The notes beneath the pieces were generated by a model. The model had not been told where the DNA came from. It ran no database searches and was given only the letters and a program-made list of their open reading frames with translations. A DNA stretch of 64,000 bases from Humitalea rosea (GTDB taxonomy: Bacteria > Pseudomonadota > Alphaproteobacteria > Acetobacterales > Acetobacteraceae), in assembly GCF_003253705.1 (NCBI RefSeq), contig NZ_QKYU01000012.1, positions 62,001 to 126,000 on the forward strand, in the 5' to 3' direction. Both the position numbers and the translations under genes were made by a program. Positions 21,643 through 31,763 of this stretch are shown here, one piece after another (position 1 is the stretch's first letter; each line of letters opens with the position of its first letter).

Positions 21643-23963
21643 CAGGCCGCCCGCACCGATTTGAGGAAATCGCCCGACCGCGCCTTCAAGGTGGCGGAGG
21701 AAGAGATCAGCATATCCGCCGCCGTCAGCAGGCTGTCCGCCGAGGCCCCGGTCGCTTCCGCCGCCCCCCGCACCGCCTGGATGCGGCTCGTCACCGTGAC
21801 GGTGCCTTCCGCGACCTGGGCGGCGCTGCGGGCGATTTCATGCGTCGCGGCGCCCTGTTCCTCGACCGCGGCGGCGATGGCCGTCGCGATGCCGCTGGTG
21901 CGCTCGACCGTGGCGCCGATCGCGCGGATCGCCGTCACCGCCTCGGTCGTCGCATGCTGCATGGCACTGATTTGCGCACCGATCTCCTCGGTCGCCTTGG
22001 CGGTCTGCGCGGCGAGGTTCTTCACCTCGGAGGCGACGACGGCGAAGCCCTTGCCGGCCTCGCCGGCCCGCGCCGCCTCGATCGTCGCATTCAGCGCCAG
22101 CAGGTTGGTCTGGCCCGCGATGCCCGCGATCATCCGCACCACATCGCCGATCCGCCCGGCACTCTCGGCCAGGCCCCGCACCGTCTCATCGGTGCTGCGG
22201 GCCTCGGCCACCGCCTGGTTGGCGACGGCGGCGGCGTCGCTGACCTGGCGGGTGATCTCGGCGATGGAGCTTGCCATCTCCTCCGCCGCCGCCGCCACGG
22301 CCTGCACATCGGCCTGGGCGCGGCTGGACGCCTCGGCGACCGCCGCGGCCTCGATGCCCGAGGTCGCTGCCGCCTCCCGCAAGGCACGCGCCGCGGTCTG
22401 GGTCTGGTAGGCTTGGCTTGCCACCGCATCGACCACGCCGCCGACCTCCAGCTCGAAGGTATCGGCGAGGCGCACCTGCTCCGTCACCACCGTCCAGGCC
22501 AGCATCGGCCCGACATAGGCGCCGGCGGCATCAGTGATCGCCGAGACCGACAGGTCCAGCGTTTCCTTGCCCAGCGGGATCCGGGCGCGATGCGGCAGGT
22601 TCGCCATATCGGCCAGCATCGCGCGCTGCTGCGCGGGGTCGCGGTGGAAGACGTCGATGCTCTGGCCGAGCAGGCCGTCCGCCTTGAACCCCATCACATC
22701 CTCGACCCGCTTCATGATCGCGATACTCTCGGCATTCATCGCGACGATGCGGAACGCGTCCTTCGGATCGGCCAGCATCACGCCGACCGGAAGCTGTTCC
22801 AGCATCTGGCCGCGCTTGAAGGCCTCGGCCGCGGTCTGGCGCAGGCTTTCCAGCGCCTCGGCGATCCGCCCGATCTCATCCTTGCGGCCACGGTCGGGCA
22901 CGATGAGGGCGGTATTGCCCTCCGCGATGCCGCGCATGCTGGCGGCGAGGCGCCGCAGCGGCGAGCCGAGGGAGCGCGCGATCAGCGTGCCCGAGACCAG
23001 CAACATCACGACAATGGCGCCGCCGAAGCCGAGCACCGTCCAGCGCGTCGAGGCGATGGTGTCCGCCACCTTGGCCTGGCTCTGCGCGACGCCATCGGCC
23101 ACGGCGGCCGTCATCCGGGTGATGATGGCGGTGAAGCGCTGTTCGGCCGCAACCTGCAGCTCCTGCCGCGTCTGGGTCATCGCGGCGCTGGCCGCGATGA
23201 CCTCATCCGCCGCCGTCACGATGCCATCGGCATTGGCGGTGACGCGGGTCAGGTCGGTTTGCAGGCGGGCCTGTTCCAACAGGGAGCGCAGGCCGCGCAG
23301 ATGCACCCGCTGCTGCGCCGCCCCGCGCCGCACGCGGCGAAGCTGGTCGGGATCGCCGGTGACCAGGAAGCGCTGCGCGCCGAGGCGGACATCGTTCAGC
23401 GCGTTGTGAAAGGTCAGCATGCGCTGACGCACCTCCTCCGCCCCATCGTAGCCGCGCAGGTCGAATTCGATGCTGCTCTGCACCGCCTCGAACACCTGGT
23501 CGTAGTCATTGGAGCGCGGGAAGAAGCGTTCGTCCCGCGCGGTCAGCAGCGTTTGCCGTGCCGTCGCGACCGCGGTGATGCCGGCGTCATAGGCATCGAT
23601 CGCGATCAATGCCTCGGCCACACCGTCGCGCGCGGGCCCGGGCCGCATCAGCGCGCCGCTGGCCTGGATATCGGCGCGGGCCTGCCTCACGGCCTCACCA
23701 GCGGTGGCGCTCAGCGCGGAGATGCCCTCCGACGTCTGTGCCAGCGCGATATCGCTGAGCATGCCGGGAATGGTCCGCATGCTCGCATTGGCCGATTGCA
23801 TGTGGTCATCGGCCATCATGCTGCGGCCCAGGGCATCCTGTTCCGCGGCCAGCCCTTCGAGGCCAAGTTCGGTGACGATGGTCAGCCCGGCCAGGAGCAG
23901 CAGGGTCAACAGGGCCGAGGCAGTCAGTTTTCGTCCAACCGCCAGATTGTCGAGGAAGCGCAT
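21642..23963 (-). CDS. Methyl-accepting chemotaxis protein with HAMP and PAS domains
   Basis: A 773-residue chemoreceptor. Helix 1 is near residues 10-32 and a long periplasmic helical-bundle sensor follows to ~295. Helix 2 ([20 protein letters not shown]) leads into a HAMP domain. A PAS domain (~385-500, [24 protein letters not shown]) comes next. The C-terminal signalling domain has the highly conserved hairpin tip [36 protein letters not shown] (in pieces). The start is set at [12 protein letters not shown], where the membrane anchor begins. The cytoplasmic PAS domain between HAMP and signalling hairpin suggests a second, intracellular input. No che genes are adjacent. Confidence 0.92.
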   Translation of the reverse strand: MRFLDNLAVGRKLTASALLTLLLLAGLTIVTELGLEGLAAEQDALGRSMMADDHMQSANASMRTIPGMLSDIALAQTSEGISALSATAGEAVRQARADIQASGALMRPGPARDGVAEALIAIDAYDAGITAVATARQTLLTARDERFFPRSNDYDQVFEAVQSSIEFDLRGYDGAEEVRQRMLTFHNALNDVRLGAQRFLVTGDPDQLRRVRRGAAQQRVHLRGLRSLLEQARLQTDLTRVTANADGIVTAADEVIAASAAMTQTRQELQVAAEQRFTAIITRMTAAVADGVAQSQAKVADTIASTRWTVLGFGGAIVVMLLVSGTLIARSLGSPLRRLAASMRGIAEGNTALIVPDRGRKDEIGRIAEALESLRQTAAEAFKRGQMLEQLPVGVMLADPKDAFRIVAMNAESIAIMKRVEDVMGFKADGLLGQSIDVFHRDPAQQRAMLADMANLPHRARIPLGKETLDLSVSAITDAAGAYVGPMLAWTVVTEQVRLADTFELEVGGVVDAVASQAYQTQTAARALREAAATSGIEAAAVAEASSRAQADVQAVAAAAEEMASSIAEITRQVSDAAAVANQAVAEARSTDETVRGLAESAGRIGDVVRMIAGIAGQTNLLALNATIEAARAGEAGKGFAVVASEVKNLAAQTAKATEEIGAQISAMQHATTEAVTAIRAIGATVERTSGIATAIAAAVEEQGAATHEIARSAAQVAEGTVTVTSRIQAVRGAAEATGASADSLLTAADMLISSSATLKARSGDFLKSVRAA

Positions 23964-24028
23964 GTCGGTTCGGTTCCACTCGTCAGGAAGCCGCACCCTG
24001 CGCCCCTGGGGCTTAACCGGTCGTTACG

Positions 24029-24844
24029 CTATTCGCCCATTCCCAGCAGCGCCCCGCGTTGCCGCGCCGCACGTAGCTGGCCCATGAAGATCGCCGCCCC
24101 CGCGCCGAGCCAGACAAGGTCCAGCCCAAAGGCGGCACCCAGATGGCCCCAGGCGATGCGCCCCTCCAGCAAGGCCGCGCGCATGCCCTCGAACACATGC
24201 GTGGCGGGGACCATCAGCGCGATCTCGCGCATGCCATGCGGCAGGATCGAGACCGGGTAGAACACCGCCGAAAGCGGTGCGAGGCCGAACAGCACCGACC
24301 AGGCCAGCGCCTCGGCCCCCGCGCCATGCCGCAGGATCATCGCCGTCACGCCCAGCGCCACCGCCCAGCCCATGGCGACGAGGGCGACGAAGAACAGCAC
24401 CACCACCGGCCCCATGGCGAACAGGCCGAAGCCATAGAACGCCCAGGCGAGCCCCACCGCCGGCAGCACGCCGACCAGCATCCGCGCGACGCTCATCGCC
24501 ATCAGCGCCGCCACAAGCTCGGCCGGTCGCAGCGGGCTGACGAAGAGATGGCCGAGGTTGCGCGACCAGATCTCCTCCAGGAAGGAGATCGCGAAGCCCA
24601 TCTGGGAGCGCAGCGCGACCTCCCACAGCAGCACGCCGCCGAGCAGCACGCCCGCCGCGACCGAGCCGAAATTGCCCTGCACCCCGGCGAGATAGGCGGT
24701 GACGAAGCCCCAGACGATCATCTGCAAGGTCGGCCAATAGGCCAGCTCCAGCACCCGCGGCCAGGAGCGGCGGTAGAGCGACAGATGCCGGTACACCAGC
24801 CCCCAGATGCGGCGCCCGGAAGCCTGTATTCCAGAGGCCTTCAC
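24029..24844 (-). CDS. ABC-2 type transporter permease
   Basis: A 271-residue membrane protein with about six helices and the ABC-2 pattern (WPTLQMIVWGFVTAYLAG, and the late motif FYPVSILPHGMREIALMVPATHVFEGMR). It forms the channel for the ATPase encoded just upstream. The start is GTG at 24844, which overlaps the ATPase stop (GTGA), and the first residues VKASGIQASGRRIWGL fit a cytoplasmic N terminus. NodJ-like exporters have this arrangement; the exported substrate is not known. Confidence 0.88.
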   Translation of the reverse strand: MKASGIQASGRRIWGLVYRHLSLYRRSWPRVLELAYWPTLQMIVWGFVTAYLAGVQGNFGSVAAGVLLGGVLLWEVALRSQMGFAISFLEEIWSRNLGHLFVSPLRPAELVAALMAMSVARMLVGVLPAVGLAWAFYGFGLFAMGPVVVLFFVALVAMGWAVALGVTAMILRHGAGAEALAWSVLFGLAPLSAVFYPVSILPHGMREIALMVPATHVFEGMRAALLEGRIAWGHLGAAFGLDLVWLGAGAAIFMGQLRAARQRGALLGMGE

Positions 24845-25593
24845 GCCGCGCGCCCCGGGGCCATGCGGTCGCGGGCGATGTCGAGGAAGACCTGCTCCAT
24901 GTCGTCGCGCCCGTATTTGCGCAGGAGCCCGGCCGGGCTGTCGCTGTCCACCACGCGGCCCTGCTTCAGCATCAGCACATGGCTGCACAGGCGCTCCACC
25001 TCGGCCATGTTGTGGCTGGCGAGCAGGATCGCGGCCCCGGTCTCGGCGCTGTAGGTTTCGAGCAACCCGCGCACCCAGTCGCCGGTGTCGGGGTCGAGGC
25101 TCGCGGTCGGCTCATCCAGCAGCAGCAGGTCGGGGGTGTTGATCAGCGCCTTGGCGATGGCGACGCGGGTCTTCTGGCCGGCCGAGAGGCTGCCCGCGGG
25201 GCGGTCGATGAACTCGCCCATCTGGAAGCGTTCGGTCAGTTCCTCGATGCGTCGTGCCGCGCGCGGCACATTGTAGAGGTGGCCATAGACGGTGAGGTTT
25301 TCGCGCACGCTCAGCCGGTGTGGCAGCGAGACATAGGGCGAGGAGAAATTCATCCGCGCCAGCGCCGCGAAGCGATCCGTCGCCATGTCATGCCCGAGCA
25401 CGGTGACGCGGCCCGCGCTTGGGATCAACAGGCCGAGCAGCATGGCGATGGTCGTGGTCTTGCCCGCGCCATTGCCGCCAAGCAGCCCCCAGGTGGCGCC
25501 GCGCGGCATGGTGAAGGAGAGGTCCTCCACCGCCGCGGGCGCGTCATCGGCATAGCGCTTGGTCAGCGCGTCACACTCTATGGCAGGGGGCAT
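24841..25593 (-). CDS. ABC transporter ATP-binding protein (NodI/CcmA-like)
   Basis: A 250-residue cytoplasmic ATPase. Walker A GGNGAGKTT is near residue 40, the signature is the variant SLSAGQKTRVAIAKAL, Walker B is LLLLDEPTASLD and the switch histidine is in LASHNM. The start is uncertain: ATG at 25593 (MPPAIECDAL) is chosen by family length, and ATG at 25605 adds four residues. It pairs with the permease gene through a 4-base overlap, giving a two-component exporter typical of ABC-2 systems for lipids, polysaccharides or drugs. Confidence 0.9.
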   Translation of the reverse strand: MPPAIECDALTKRYADDAPAAVEDLSFTMPRGATWGLLGGNGAGKTTTIAMLLGLLIPSAGRVTVLGHDMATDRFAALARMNFSSPYVSLPHRLSVRENLTVYGHLYNVPRAARRIEELTERFQMGEFIDRPAGSLSAGQKTRVAIAKALINTPDLLLLDEPTASLDPDTGDWVRGLLETYSAETGAAILLASHNMAEVERLCSHVLMLKQGRVVDSDSPAGLLRKYGRDDMEQVFLDIARDRMAPGRAA

Positions 25594-25636
25594 GCGGGGT
25601 CTCATAGGGGAGGCAACGCACGGCCGCCAGCTTGGT

Positions 25637-26371
25637 TCAGATGCTGCCGCCATCCACGACGAAGCTCTGCGCGGTCACCATCCGGCTGTCGTCGGCGGCG
25701 AGCCACAGCGCCATGCGCGCCACATCCGGCGCGCGCAGTTTTTCCGGGATGCATTGGCGCTTCATGGTTTCCGCCACGCTTTCCGGCGTGGCCCAGAGCG
25801 CTTCCTGCCGCTCCGTGAAAATCCAACCGGGGATGATCTCGTTCACCCGGATGCCGTAGCCGCCAAGGTCGCGCGCAAGCCCGCGCGTCAGCCCGCGCAC
25901 CGCGGATTTGGCGGCGGTATAGGCCGGCATGCCGCCCTGGCTCAGCAGCCAGGAGACCGAGCCCATGTTGATGATGGAGCCGGCGCGGGCCGCCTTCATC
26001 GCCGGGGCCACCGCCTGTGCCGCGAAGAACTGGTGGCGCAGATTGGTCGCCATGCGCTCGTCCCAGAACTCGGGCTCGACGGTCTCCAGCGCGTGGCGAT
26101 CGTCCCGCGCCGCATTGTTCACCAGCACGGCGACATCGCCGACCGCCGCGACGGCCGCCCGCAGCGCCGCGATGTCGCGCAGGTCGCAGGCCAGGAACCG
26201 CGCGCCGGTCCGCGCCGCCAGATCCTTGCCGGCCGTCACGTCGAAATCGAGGAAGGCGGTATCGGCGCCCTGGCCGCAGAAATGCTCCACCACGCTGGCG
26301 CCGATGCCGGTCGCCCCGCCGGTGACCAGCACCGCGCGGCCGCGCAGGCTGGGATACATCGCGCAGCTCAT
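25637..26371 (-). CDS. SDR oxidoreductase, probable NAD-dependent D-xylose 1-dehydrogenase
   Basis: A 244-residue short-chain dehydrogenase. It has TGGATGIG (cofactor loop), NNAARDDRH, a catalytic serine in GSVSWLLSQ, and YTAAK (Tyr and Lys). The sequence around [30 protein letters not shown] and QAVAPAMK matches the Caulobacter D-xylose dehydrogenase pattern as I remember it, and the gene is the last of a xylFHG operon, so conversion of xylose to xylonolactone is a strong inference. The ATG at 26371 overlaps the xylG stop (ATGA); an internal ATG at 26359 is possible. Confidence 0.83.
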   Translation of the reverse strand: MSCAMYPSLRGRAVLVTGGATGIGASVVEHFCGQGADTAFLDFDVTAGKDLAARTGARFLACDLRDIAALRAAVAAVGDVAVLVNNAARDDRHALETVEPEFWDERMATNLRHQFFAAQAVAPAMKAARAGSIINMGSVSWLLSQGGMPAYTAAKSAVRGLTRGLARDLGGYGIRVNEIIPGWIFTERQEALWATPESVAETMKRQCIPEKLRAPDVARMALWLAADDSRMVTAQSFVVDGGSI

Positions 26372-27126
26372 ACCCGCGCTGCTCTTGTCTGAACTGGCAT
26401 CCGGCCAGCGATGATCATCCCCAACACATCGTCCTGCGTCACGTCCTCGGTCCTCACATGCCCGACCGGCCGCCCGGTCTTCATCACCGTCAAACGCCCG
26501 CACAGGGAAAAGACGTCATGCAAATCGTGACTGACGATGATGAGGCCCATGCCTTCCGATTGCAGCCGGCGGACCAGATCGCCGACCATCGCGGTCTCGG
26601 CGGGACCGAGGGCGGCCGTCGGCTCGTCCATCACCAGCACCCGGGCCTGGAACTGGATGGCGCGGGCGATGGCCACCACCTGGCGCTGCCCGCCCGAGAG
26701 GCTGCCGACCGGGACGTGGTGGTTGGTGAAATTCGGGTTCAGCCGCGCCAGCACGTTTCGGCCGGCATGTTCCATCGCGGCCTGGTCCAGCGCGCCGCCC
26801 CATTTCACGATCTCCCGGCCGAGGAAGATGTTGGCGACGGCATCGAGATTGTCGGCCAGCGCCAGGGTCTGGTGGATGGTCTCGATCCCGAGTTTGCGGG
26901 CGTCGCGCGGGTTGCGTATCTCGACGCGCTGCCCGTCCAGCAGGATCTCGCCGCGATCGGCCGGATAGGCGCCGCAGAGCACCTTCACCAGCGTGGATTT
27001 GCCGGCGCCATTGTGGCCGAGCAGGCCCAGCACCTCGCCCGCTTCCAGCCAAAGCTCGGCCCCATCCAGTGCGGCGACGCCGCCGAATTGCTTGTGGATG
27101 TCGTGCATCTCGACCAGCGTCGTCAT
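26368..27126 (-). CDS. xylG: Sugar ABC transporter ATP-binding protein, single-domain XylG-like
   Basis: A 252-residue ATPase with only one nucleotide-binding domain. Classical XylG of E. coli has two, but single-domain versions are typical of alphaproteobacterial xylose systems. Walker A is GHNGAGKST near residue 35, the signature is [15 protein letters not shown] and Walker B is [11 protein letters not shown]. Sugar specificity is inferred from the adjacent binding protein. Both ends overlap neighbours by four bases, so translation is chained through the operon. Confidence 0.85.
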   Translation of the reverse strand: MTTLVEMHDIHKQFGGVAALDGAELWLEAGEVLGLLGHNGAGKSTLVKVLCGAYPADRGEILLDGQRVEIRNPRDARKLGIETIHQTLALADNLDAVANIFLGREIVKWGGALDQAAMEHAGRNVLARLNPNFTNHHVPVGSLSGGQRQVVAIARAIQFQARVLVMDEPTAALGPAETAMVGDLVRRLQSEGMGLIIVSHDLHDVFSLCGRLTVMKTGRPVGHVRTEDVTQDDVLGMIIAGRMPVQTRAARV

Positions 27127-28334
27127 GCCTCGCCCCCCCGCGCGCCGCCCGCCCGCCGGCGCCACAGCGCATCCGCCCAGACCGCGACGATCAGCACCAC
27201 GCCGATGATGACGTTGCGCAAGGCCGAGGGCAGGCCGAGCAGCACCATCCCATTGTCCAAGCTCTGCATGATGACAGCACCCAGCACCGCGCCGACCACG
27301 GTGCCGGAGCCGCCGGCCAGCGAGGTGCCGCCGATCACCGCGGCCGCGATGACCGAAAGCTCGGCCAGCTCGCCGGTGGAATTGGCCCCGGCATTCAGCC
27401 GCGCGGTCGCGACGGCCCCTGCCAGTGCCGCCAAAAACCCCATCAGCGCGAAGACGGCGACGATGATGCGCGCACTCGGCACGCCGGCCAGCCGCGCCGC
27501 CTCCGGATTGCCGCCGATGGCATAGACGTAGCGCCCGAAGCGCCGCGTGCGCGCCAGCCACTCCAGCACGCAGGCGACCCCGATCAGCACCAGCACGGGG
27601 ATGGAGATGCCCTGGGCAATATCGGTGCGCGGGCGGTTGTAGCTGTTCATCACCGCGACGAAGCCGAGGATCAGCCCCGACATCAGCAGGATCGTCACCG
27701 CCTCCGCCCAGAGCGGCCGAGGGGTGAAGCCGAAGCGCTGCCGCCGCGCCCGCGCCGAAAGCCGCAGCCAGGCCAGCGCCGCCACCCCCAAGGCCCCCAG
27801 CACCCAGGAGGCCGCAGCACCGATCGAGCCCTGGAACCCGCCGCCCAGCAGTTGGAAGGTCGGGTCCATCGGCGCGACCGTGCGGCCGGAGGTCAGCAGC
27901 CAGGCGACCCCGCGGAAGATCAGCAGCCCCGCCAGGGTCACGACGAAGGCGGGGATGGCGAGCCAGGCGTTCAGCGCCCCCTGCGCCGCCCCGATCGCCG
28001 CCCCCACCCCGAGCCCGATCGCCAGGGTCAGCCACGGATTCCACCAGGTGCCGGGGGCAAACACCTCCACCTGCAACACCGCGATCACCATGCCCGCGCA
28101 GCCGGCGATGGAGCCCACCGACAGGTCGATCCGCCGCGTCACGATGACCAGCACCATGCCGCAGGCCATGATCCCGACGACGGCCGTCTGCGAGGCGAGG
28201 TTCCATAAATTGCGCGGCGTCAGGAAGATGCCGTCGGTCAGCACATGCAGCCCGAGCCAGATCGCCGCCAGCGTGCCGAGCAGCGCCGCCAGCCGGGCAT
28301 CGATGCCGAGCGTGCCCAGCAAGCCGGGTTTCAT
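27123..28334 (-). CDS. xylH: Sugar ABC transporter permease, XylH-like
   Basis: A 403-residue inner-membrane permease of the BPD_transp_2 family with about ten helices. The family signature [23 protein letters not shown] and the later [19 protein letters not shown] are clear. Length and hydrophobic profile match XylH. The start [10 protein letters not shown] at 28334 overlaps the xylF stop. A longer open frame upstream reads through the binding-protein gene in another frame and is not used. Confidence 0.88.
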   Translation of the reverse strand: MKPGLLGTLGIDARLAALLGTLAAIWLGLHVLTDGIFLTPRNLWNLASQTAVVGIMACGMVLVIVTRRIDLSVGSIAGCAGMVIAVLQVEVFAPGTWWNPWLTLAIGLGVGAAIGAAQGALNAWLAIPAFVVTLAGLLIFRGVAWLLTSGRTVAPMDPTFQLLGGGFQGSIGAAASWVLGALGVAALAWLRLSARARRQRFGFTPRPLWAEAVTILLMSGLILGFVAVMNSYNRPRTDIAQGISIPVLVLIGVACVLEWLARTRRFGRYVYAIGGNPEAARLAGVPSARIIVAVFALMGFLAALAGAVATARLNAGANSTGELAELSVIAAAVIGGTSLAGGSGTVVGAVLGAVIMQSLDNGMVLLGLPSALRNVIIGVVLIVAVWADALWRRRAGGARGGEA

Positions 28335-29383
28335 CCCCGGCAGGCAGCCGGGGCGTCGGTGCCCGAGACCCCGCGGCACAGCCGCTCCTTGGTGATCCAG
28401 CTTGCCTCCACGACGAGGTTGAGCGTCGCGGCGGTGATCGGCACCGGGGTCAGCAGGATGGAATCGAGCGACATGCCGCCCGGCGAACGCCATTTCGCGG
28501 CACCGTTCACCCCCGCCGGGGCGGTGCCGCCGGCCATGGCCACGGCGATCTCCGCCGCGCGGGCGCCCAGCACCCGGCTGTCCTTCCAGACCGAGACGGT
28601 CTGGGTGCCGAGCGCGATGCGGTTCAGCGCCGCATGGTCCGCATCCTGCCCCGAGACCGGCACCCGGCCCGCCATGCCCTGCGCCGTCAGCGCGGCGATG
28701 GCGCCCCCCGCGGTGCCGTCATTGGCGGCCAGCACGGCGTCCACGGCATTGTTCTGCGCGGTCAGGATCTGCTCCATGTTCCGCTGCGCGACCTCGGGCC
28801 GCCAGCCGTCGGTGTATTGCTCGGCGACGATGCGGATGGCGCCGGAGTCCACGCCGGGCTTCAGAACCTCGCGCTGCCCCTGGGCCAGGAAATCGGCGTT
28901 GGGGTCGGAGGAGGAGCCCTTGATCATCACGTAATTGCCGCGCGGCTTCAGCTTCAGCACCTCGCGCGCCTGCATCCGCCCGACCTCGACATTGTCGAAG
29001 GTGAGGTAGAACACCCCCGGCATCTCGATCAGCCGGTCATAGGCGGCGACGGGGATGCCCTCGGCCTGGGCGCGGCGGATGGCGGGCTGGATCGCCTGGG
29101 CATCCTGCGCCAGCACGATCAGCGCGCCGACGCCGCGCGTCAGCAGCGCATCGACATCGGCGATCTGCTTGCCATTGTTGGCCTGGGCATCGGCGGAGAT
29201 GTATTCGGCGCCGAGGCGCGTGAGGGCGGCGCGGATCGCCGCCTCATCCGTGCGCCAGCGTTCCTCCTGGAAATTGGACCAGGAGACACCGACCGTGAGG
29301 GGACGGCGCTGCGCCCGCGCCCCGCCCGCCACCAGCCCGACGCCGAGCGCCGCCTGGCCGAGAACCCGCCTGCCGAACATCAT
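28331..29383 (-). CDS. xylF: D-xylose ABC transporter substrate-binding protein
   Basis: A 350-residue periplasmic protein and first gene of the xylose operon. A signal peptide ([24 protein letters not shown]) precedes the mature domain. It follows E. coli XylF closely: [76 protein letters not shown], and [23 protein letters not shown] (in pieces). The double ATG (29383/29380) has GGGAG eleven bases upstream. The gene is divergent from the CDF-like gene; the 150-base gap probably holds both promoters, but I could not assign a convincing operator. Confidence 0.92.
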   Translation of the reverse strand: MMFGRRVLGQAALGVGLVAGGARAQRRPLTVGVSWSNFQEERWRTDEAAIRAALTRLGAEYISADAQANNGKQIADVDALLTRGVGALIVLAQDAQAIQPAIRRAQAEGIPVAAYDRLIEMPGVFYLTFDNVEVGRMQAREVLKLKPRGNYVMIKGSSSDPNADFLAQGQREVLKPGVDSGAIRIVAEQYTDGWRPEVAQRNMEQILTAQNNAVDAVLAANDGTAGGAIAALTAQGMAGRVPVSGQDADHAALNRIALGTQTVSVWKDSRVLGARAAEIAVAMAGGTAPAGVNGAAKWRSPGGMSLDSILLTPVPITAATLNLVVEASWITKERLCRGVSGTDAPAACRG

Positions 29384-29533
29384 CGTCCGCTCCCATGGAT
29401 CGCCCGTTTTCCGGCTTGCGGAGAAGGCTATGCCTCGCCCCCTCGCCGCAGCAAGCATCTTCGCGTCGTGTGGCGGCCACAACCATTGCGAGAAACCCCG
29501 AGACAATCGCGTGACGCGTTTCTATCGTTGCGC

Positions 29534-30508
29534 ATGCCCGACCAGACCGTAGCCCCCACGAGCGTGCCCACCGGTCCCCTGCAAACCGGCCACCTGCAAA
29601 CCGGCCACCTGCCGCCCGAGGCGCGAGCACGCGAATCCTCGATGCTGCTCGGCATCGGCTTCGACCTCTGCATCTTCTTTCCCTACATCATCGTCTCGGT
29701 CTGGGGCGGGTCGCTGACCATGCTGGCCGAGACGGTGCGCGGCGGGCTGCTGCTGGCGCTGGAGGTCGTGGTCTTCATCCTGCTGCGCCGGATCCAACGC
29801 GGGCAGATGAGCGAGTACGAATTCGGCTCCGGCAAGGTCGAGCAATTCGCCAATCTGCTGGTCGGCGCCGCCATGGCGCTGGGCGCGGTCTGGCTGGCGA
29901 GCAAGGCGCTCGGGCGGCTGCTGGCCCCGGCGGCGGAGGTCGCGGCGCATCCGGCCATGGGCATGGCGGTCAGCGCGGCGCTGGCGGCGGTCAATGTCGT
30001 GGTCAATGCGCTCGCCGCCGTCTCGCTCTGGCGCGCCGGGCGGGACGGCACCTCGATGATCATGATCGGGCAGATCAAGAGCCGCTTCGCCAAGGTCTTC
30101 GCCTCGGTGGTGGTGCTGCTGGCCATCGTCGTCGCCGCGATCGACGAGGGGCAGGTGGCCAGCGTCTATGCCGACCTCGGCGGCACCGCCTTCGTGGTGC
30201 TGGTGATGCTGGCGGTGGCGGTGTCGCTGTGGCGCGCCTCGCTGCCCGACCTGCTCGACCGCAGCCTGGGCGAGGAACGCCAGGCCGCCATCAACCGCGT
30301 GCTGGTGGCGCATTTCGAGGCCTATGACGCGCTGCTCGCGGTGCGGTCGCGGCAATCGGGCAAGGCGATCCATGTGCATATCGAGCTGGGCCTGGACCCC
30401 GACCTGCCCCTGGTCCGGGCCGATGCGCTGAGCCGGTCGATCGCGGCGGCGATCGAGGCCGAGATGCCCGGTGCCGAGGTCGTCGTCATTCCGCGCTGCC
30501 GGGCCTGA
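29534..30508 (+). CDS. Cation-diffusion-facilitator homologue lacking the usual metal-site residues
   Basis: A 324-residue membrane protein with six hydrophobic helices and a C-terminal cytoplasmic domain (IHVHIELGLDPDLPL) like the ZT dimer domain. CDF exporters use His/Asp residues in helices 2 and 5. Here the helix-2 position reads MLAETVRGG rather than ADxxHSxxD, and helix 5 reads IGQIKSRFAK with no H-x3-D. The rest of the fold (EFGSGKVEQFANLL after helix 2) is retained. Zinc or iron export is therefore doubtful. The N terminus carries a short exact duplication LQTGH-LQTGH. The start ATG 29534 lies 150 bases from xylF. Confidence 0.78.
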   Translation: MPDQTVAPTSVPTGPLQTGHLQTGHLPPEARARESSMLLGIGFDLCIFFPYIIVSVWGGSLTMLAETVRGGLLLALEVVVFILLRRIQRGQMSEYEFGSGKVEQFANLLVGAAMALGAVWLASKALGRLLAPAAEVAAHPAMGMAVSAALAAVNVVVNALAAVSLWRAGRDGTSMIMIGQIKSRFAKVFASVVVLLAIVVAAIDEGQVASVYADLGGTAFVVLVMLAVAVSLWRASLPDLLDRSLGEERQAAINRVLVAHFEAYDALLAVRSRQSGKAIHVHIELGLDPDLPLVRADALSRSIAAAIEAEMPGAEVVVIPRCRA

Positions 30509-30560
30509 GGTGCCGCCGTCGCATCTGGCCTCGGCCCTGGTTCCCGCCTAAGTCCCCCGC

Positions 30561-31199
30561 ATGTCCGGCACACGCTTCTTCCTCATCCGCCACGCGCTGG
30601 TGGAACCCTCGGCCCGTGCCGTCCTCTATGGCGACATGGACGTGCCGCTCTGCGGCCTGTCGCTGCTGGCCGATGCCGCCGCCTATCGCTGGCTGGCGGG
30701 GCGGCTGCCGGCCGAGGCCAATTGGGTGGTCACCCCCCTCTCGCGCACCCATGCGACGGCGGCGGCGATCTTCGCCTCCGACGCCGGGCTTGCGCCCCAG
30801 CCCCTGGCGGTCGAGGAGCATCTGCGCGAGCAGACCTTGGGCGAATGGCAGGGGCTGCCGCATGACGAGGCGGCGCGGCGCATGCTGCGCCCCGCGCATC
30901 CCTTCTGGCCGCATGGCGCGGATGAGCGGCCGCCGGGGGGTGAGAGCCTCGCCGATGTGGTGCTGCGCGTCGGCGCGGTGATGGAGCGCCTGGCCGAAAC
31001 CCATGCCGGGAAGGATGTGGTGATCGTCGCCCATGGCGGCAGCATCCGCGGCGCCGTCGCGCATGCGACCGGCATCACCCCGCATCAGGTGCTGCAATTC
31101 TCGATCCGCAACCTCTCGCTGACCCGGCTGGAAAAGCGCGGCCCGGATTGGCGGGTCTGGGCGGTGAACGAGGAAAGCGGGCTCGCCTCGGTCAGCTGA
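30561..31199 (+). CDS. Histidine phosphatase family protein (PhoE/CobC-like)
   Basis: A 212-residue phosphoglycerate-mutase-like phosphatase. The N-terminal phosphohistidine motif is modified to IRHALVEPS and the second histidine is in VIVAHGGSIRG near residue 158. The glutamate of the EExxLGEWQG motif near residue 92 is present. CobC-type members dephosphorylate alpha-ribazole-phosphate, but no cobalamin genes are nearby, so the substrate is open. It lies 52 bases after the CDF homologue and directly before the P-loop kinase gene. Confidence 0.86.
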   Translation: MSGTRFFLIRHALVEPSARAVLYGDMDVPLCGLSLLADAAAYRWLAGRLPAEANWVVTPLSRTHATAAAIFASDAGLAPQPLAVEEHLREQTLGEWQGLPHDEAARRMLRPAHPFWPHGADERPPGGESLADVVLRVGAVMERLAETHAGKDVVIVAHGGSIRGAVAHATGITPHQVLQFSIRNLSLTRLEKRGPDWRVWAVNEESGLASVS

Positions 31200-31208
31200 G
31201 CGCCGGGC

Positions 31209-31679
31209 ATGCGCTGCCTGATCATCGGCAACAGCGGTGCGGGGAAAAGCTGGCTGGCGGCGCGGCTGGGCGGGCCGGTGACCGGGCTGGACGATATCCA
31301 TTGGGAGCCGGGCGGGTATGACCGCGCCCGCGACAAGGACACGGCGATCGCGATGGTCCGCGCCGCCGCGGCCGCCGAGAGCTGGGTGATCGAGGGCGTC
31401 TTCGGCTGGCTGGCGCGCGAGGCGATGCCACGCGCGACGCGGTTGGTCTGGCTGGACCTGTCGGTCGCGGACTGCCTCGCCAATCTCCACCGGCGCGGCG
31501 CGCGTGGGGCGCCGGAAAGCTTCGAGGCGCTGCTGGCCTGGGCGGCGGATTACCCGTGGCGCGAGGGCTCCAGCGCCCGCGGCGGCCATGCGCGGCTCCT
31601 TGCCGAATGCAGGGCCGAGACCTGCGTGCTGAGGTCGCGGGCGGAGGTCGATGCCTTCCTCAGCCCGACCTTGGGGTAG
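31209..31679 (+). CDS. Small P-loop nucleotide-kinase-like protein
   Basis: A 156-residue ATPase of the topology-modulation/adenylate-kinase-like type. Walker A is GNSGAGKS at residues 7-14, the early LDDIHWEPG follows, and a VIEGVFGWL then RLVWLDL appear where these proteins read out the substrate nucleotide. No specific substrate can be assigned. It lies 9 bases after the histidine-phosphatase stop and is probably cotranscribed. A strong hairpin follows. Confidence 0.78.
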   Translation: MRCLIIGNSGAGKSWLAARLGGPVTGLDDIHWEPGGYDRARDKDTAIAMVRAAAAAESWVIEGVFGWLAREAMPRATRLVWLDLSVADCLANLHRRGARGAPESFEALLAWAADYPWREGSSARGGHARLLAECRAETCVLRSRAEVDAFLSPTLG

Positions 31680-31682
31680 AGC

Positions 31683-31760
31683 GGCGCTGAAAAAGGGCTG
31701 CTGTCTGGGAAAAGACCGAGAGGCTTCGTGGGAAGGCAAGCCCTTCTGGTTTTCAGCGCC
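31683..31760. terminator. Bidirectional hairpin between the P-loop kinase and rhodanese-ChrB genes
   Basis: GGCGCTGAAAA (31683-31693) pairs perfectly with TTTTCAGCGCC (31750-31760), and an inner AAGGGCT pairs with AGCCCTT. The hairpin sits between two convergent genes and carries A-run and T-run flanks inside the arms, so it can terminate both transcripts. Confidence 0.7.
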
Positions 31761-31763
31761 CTG

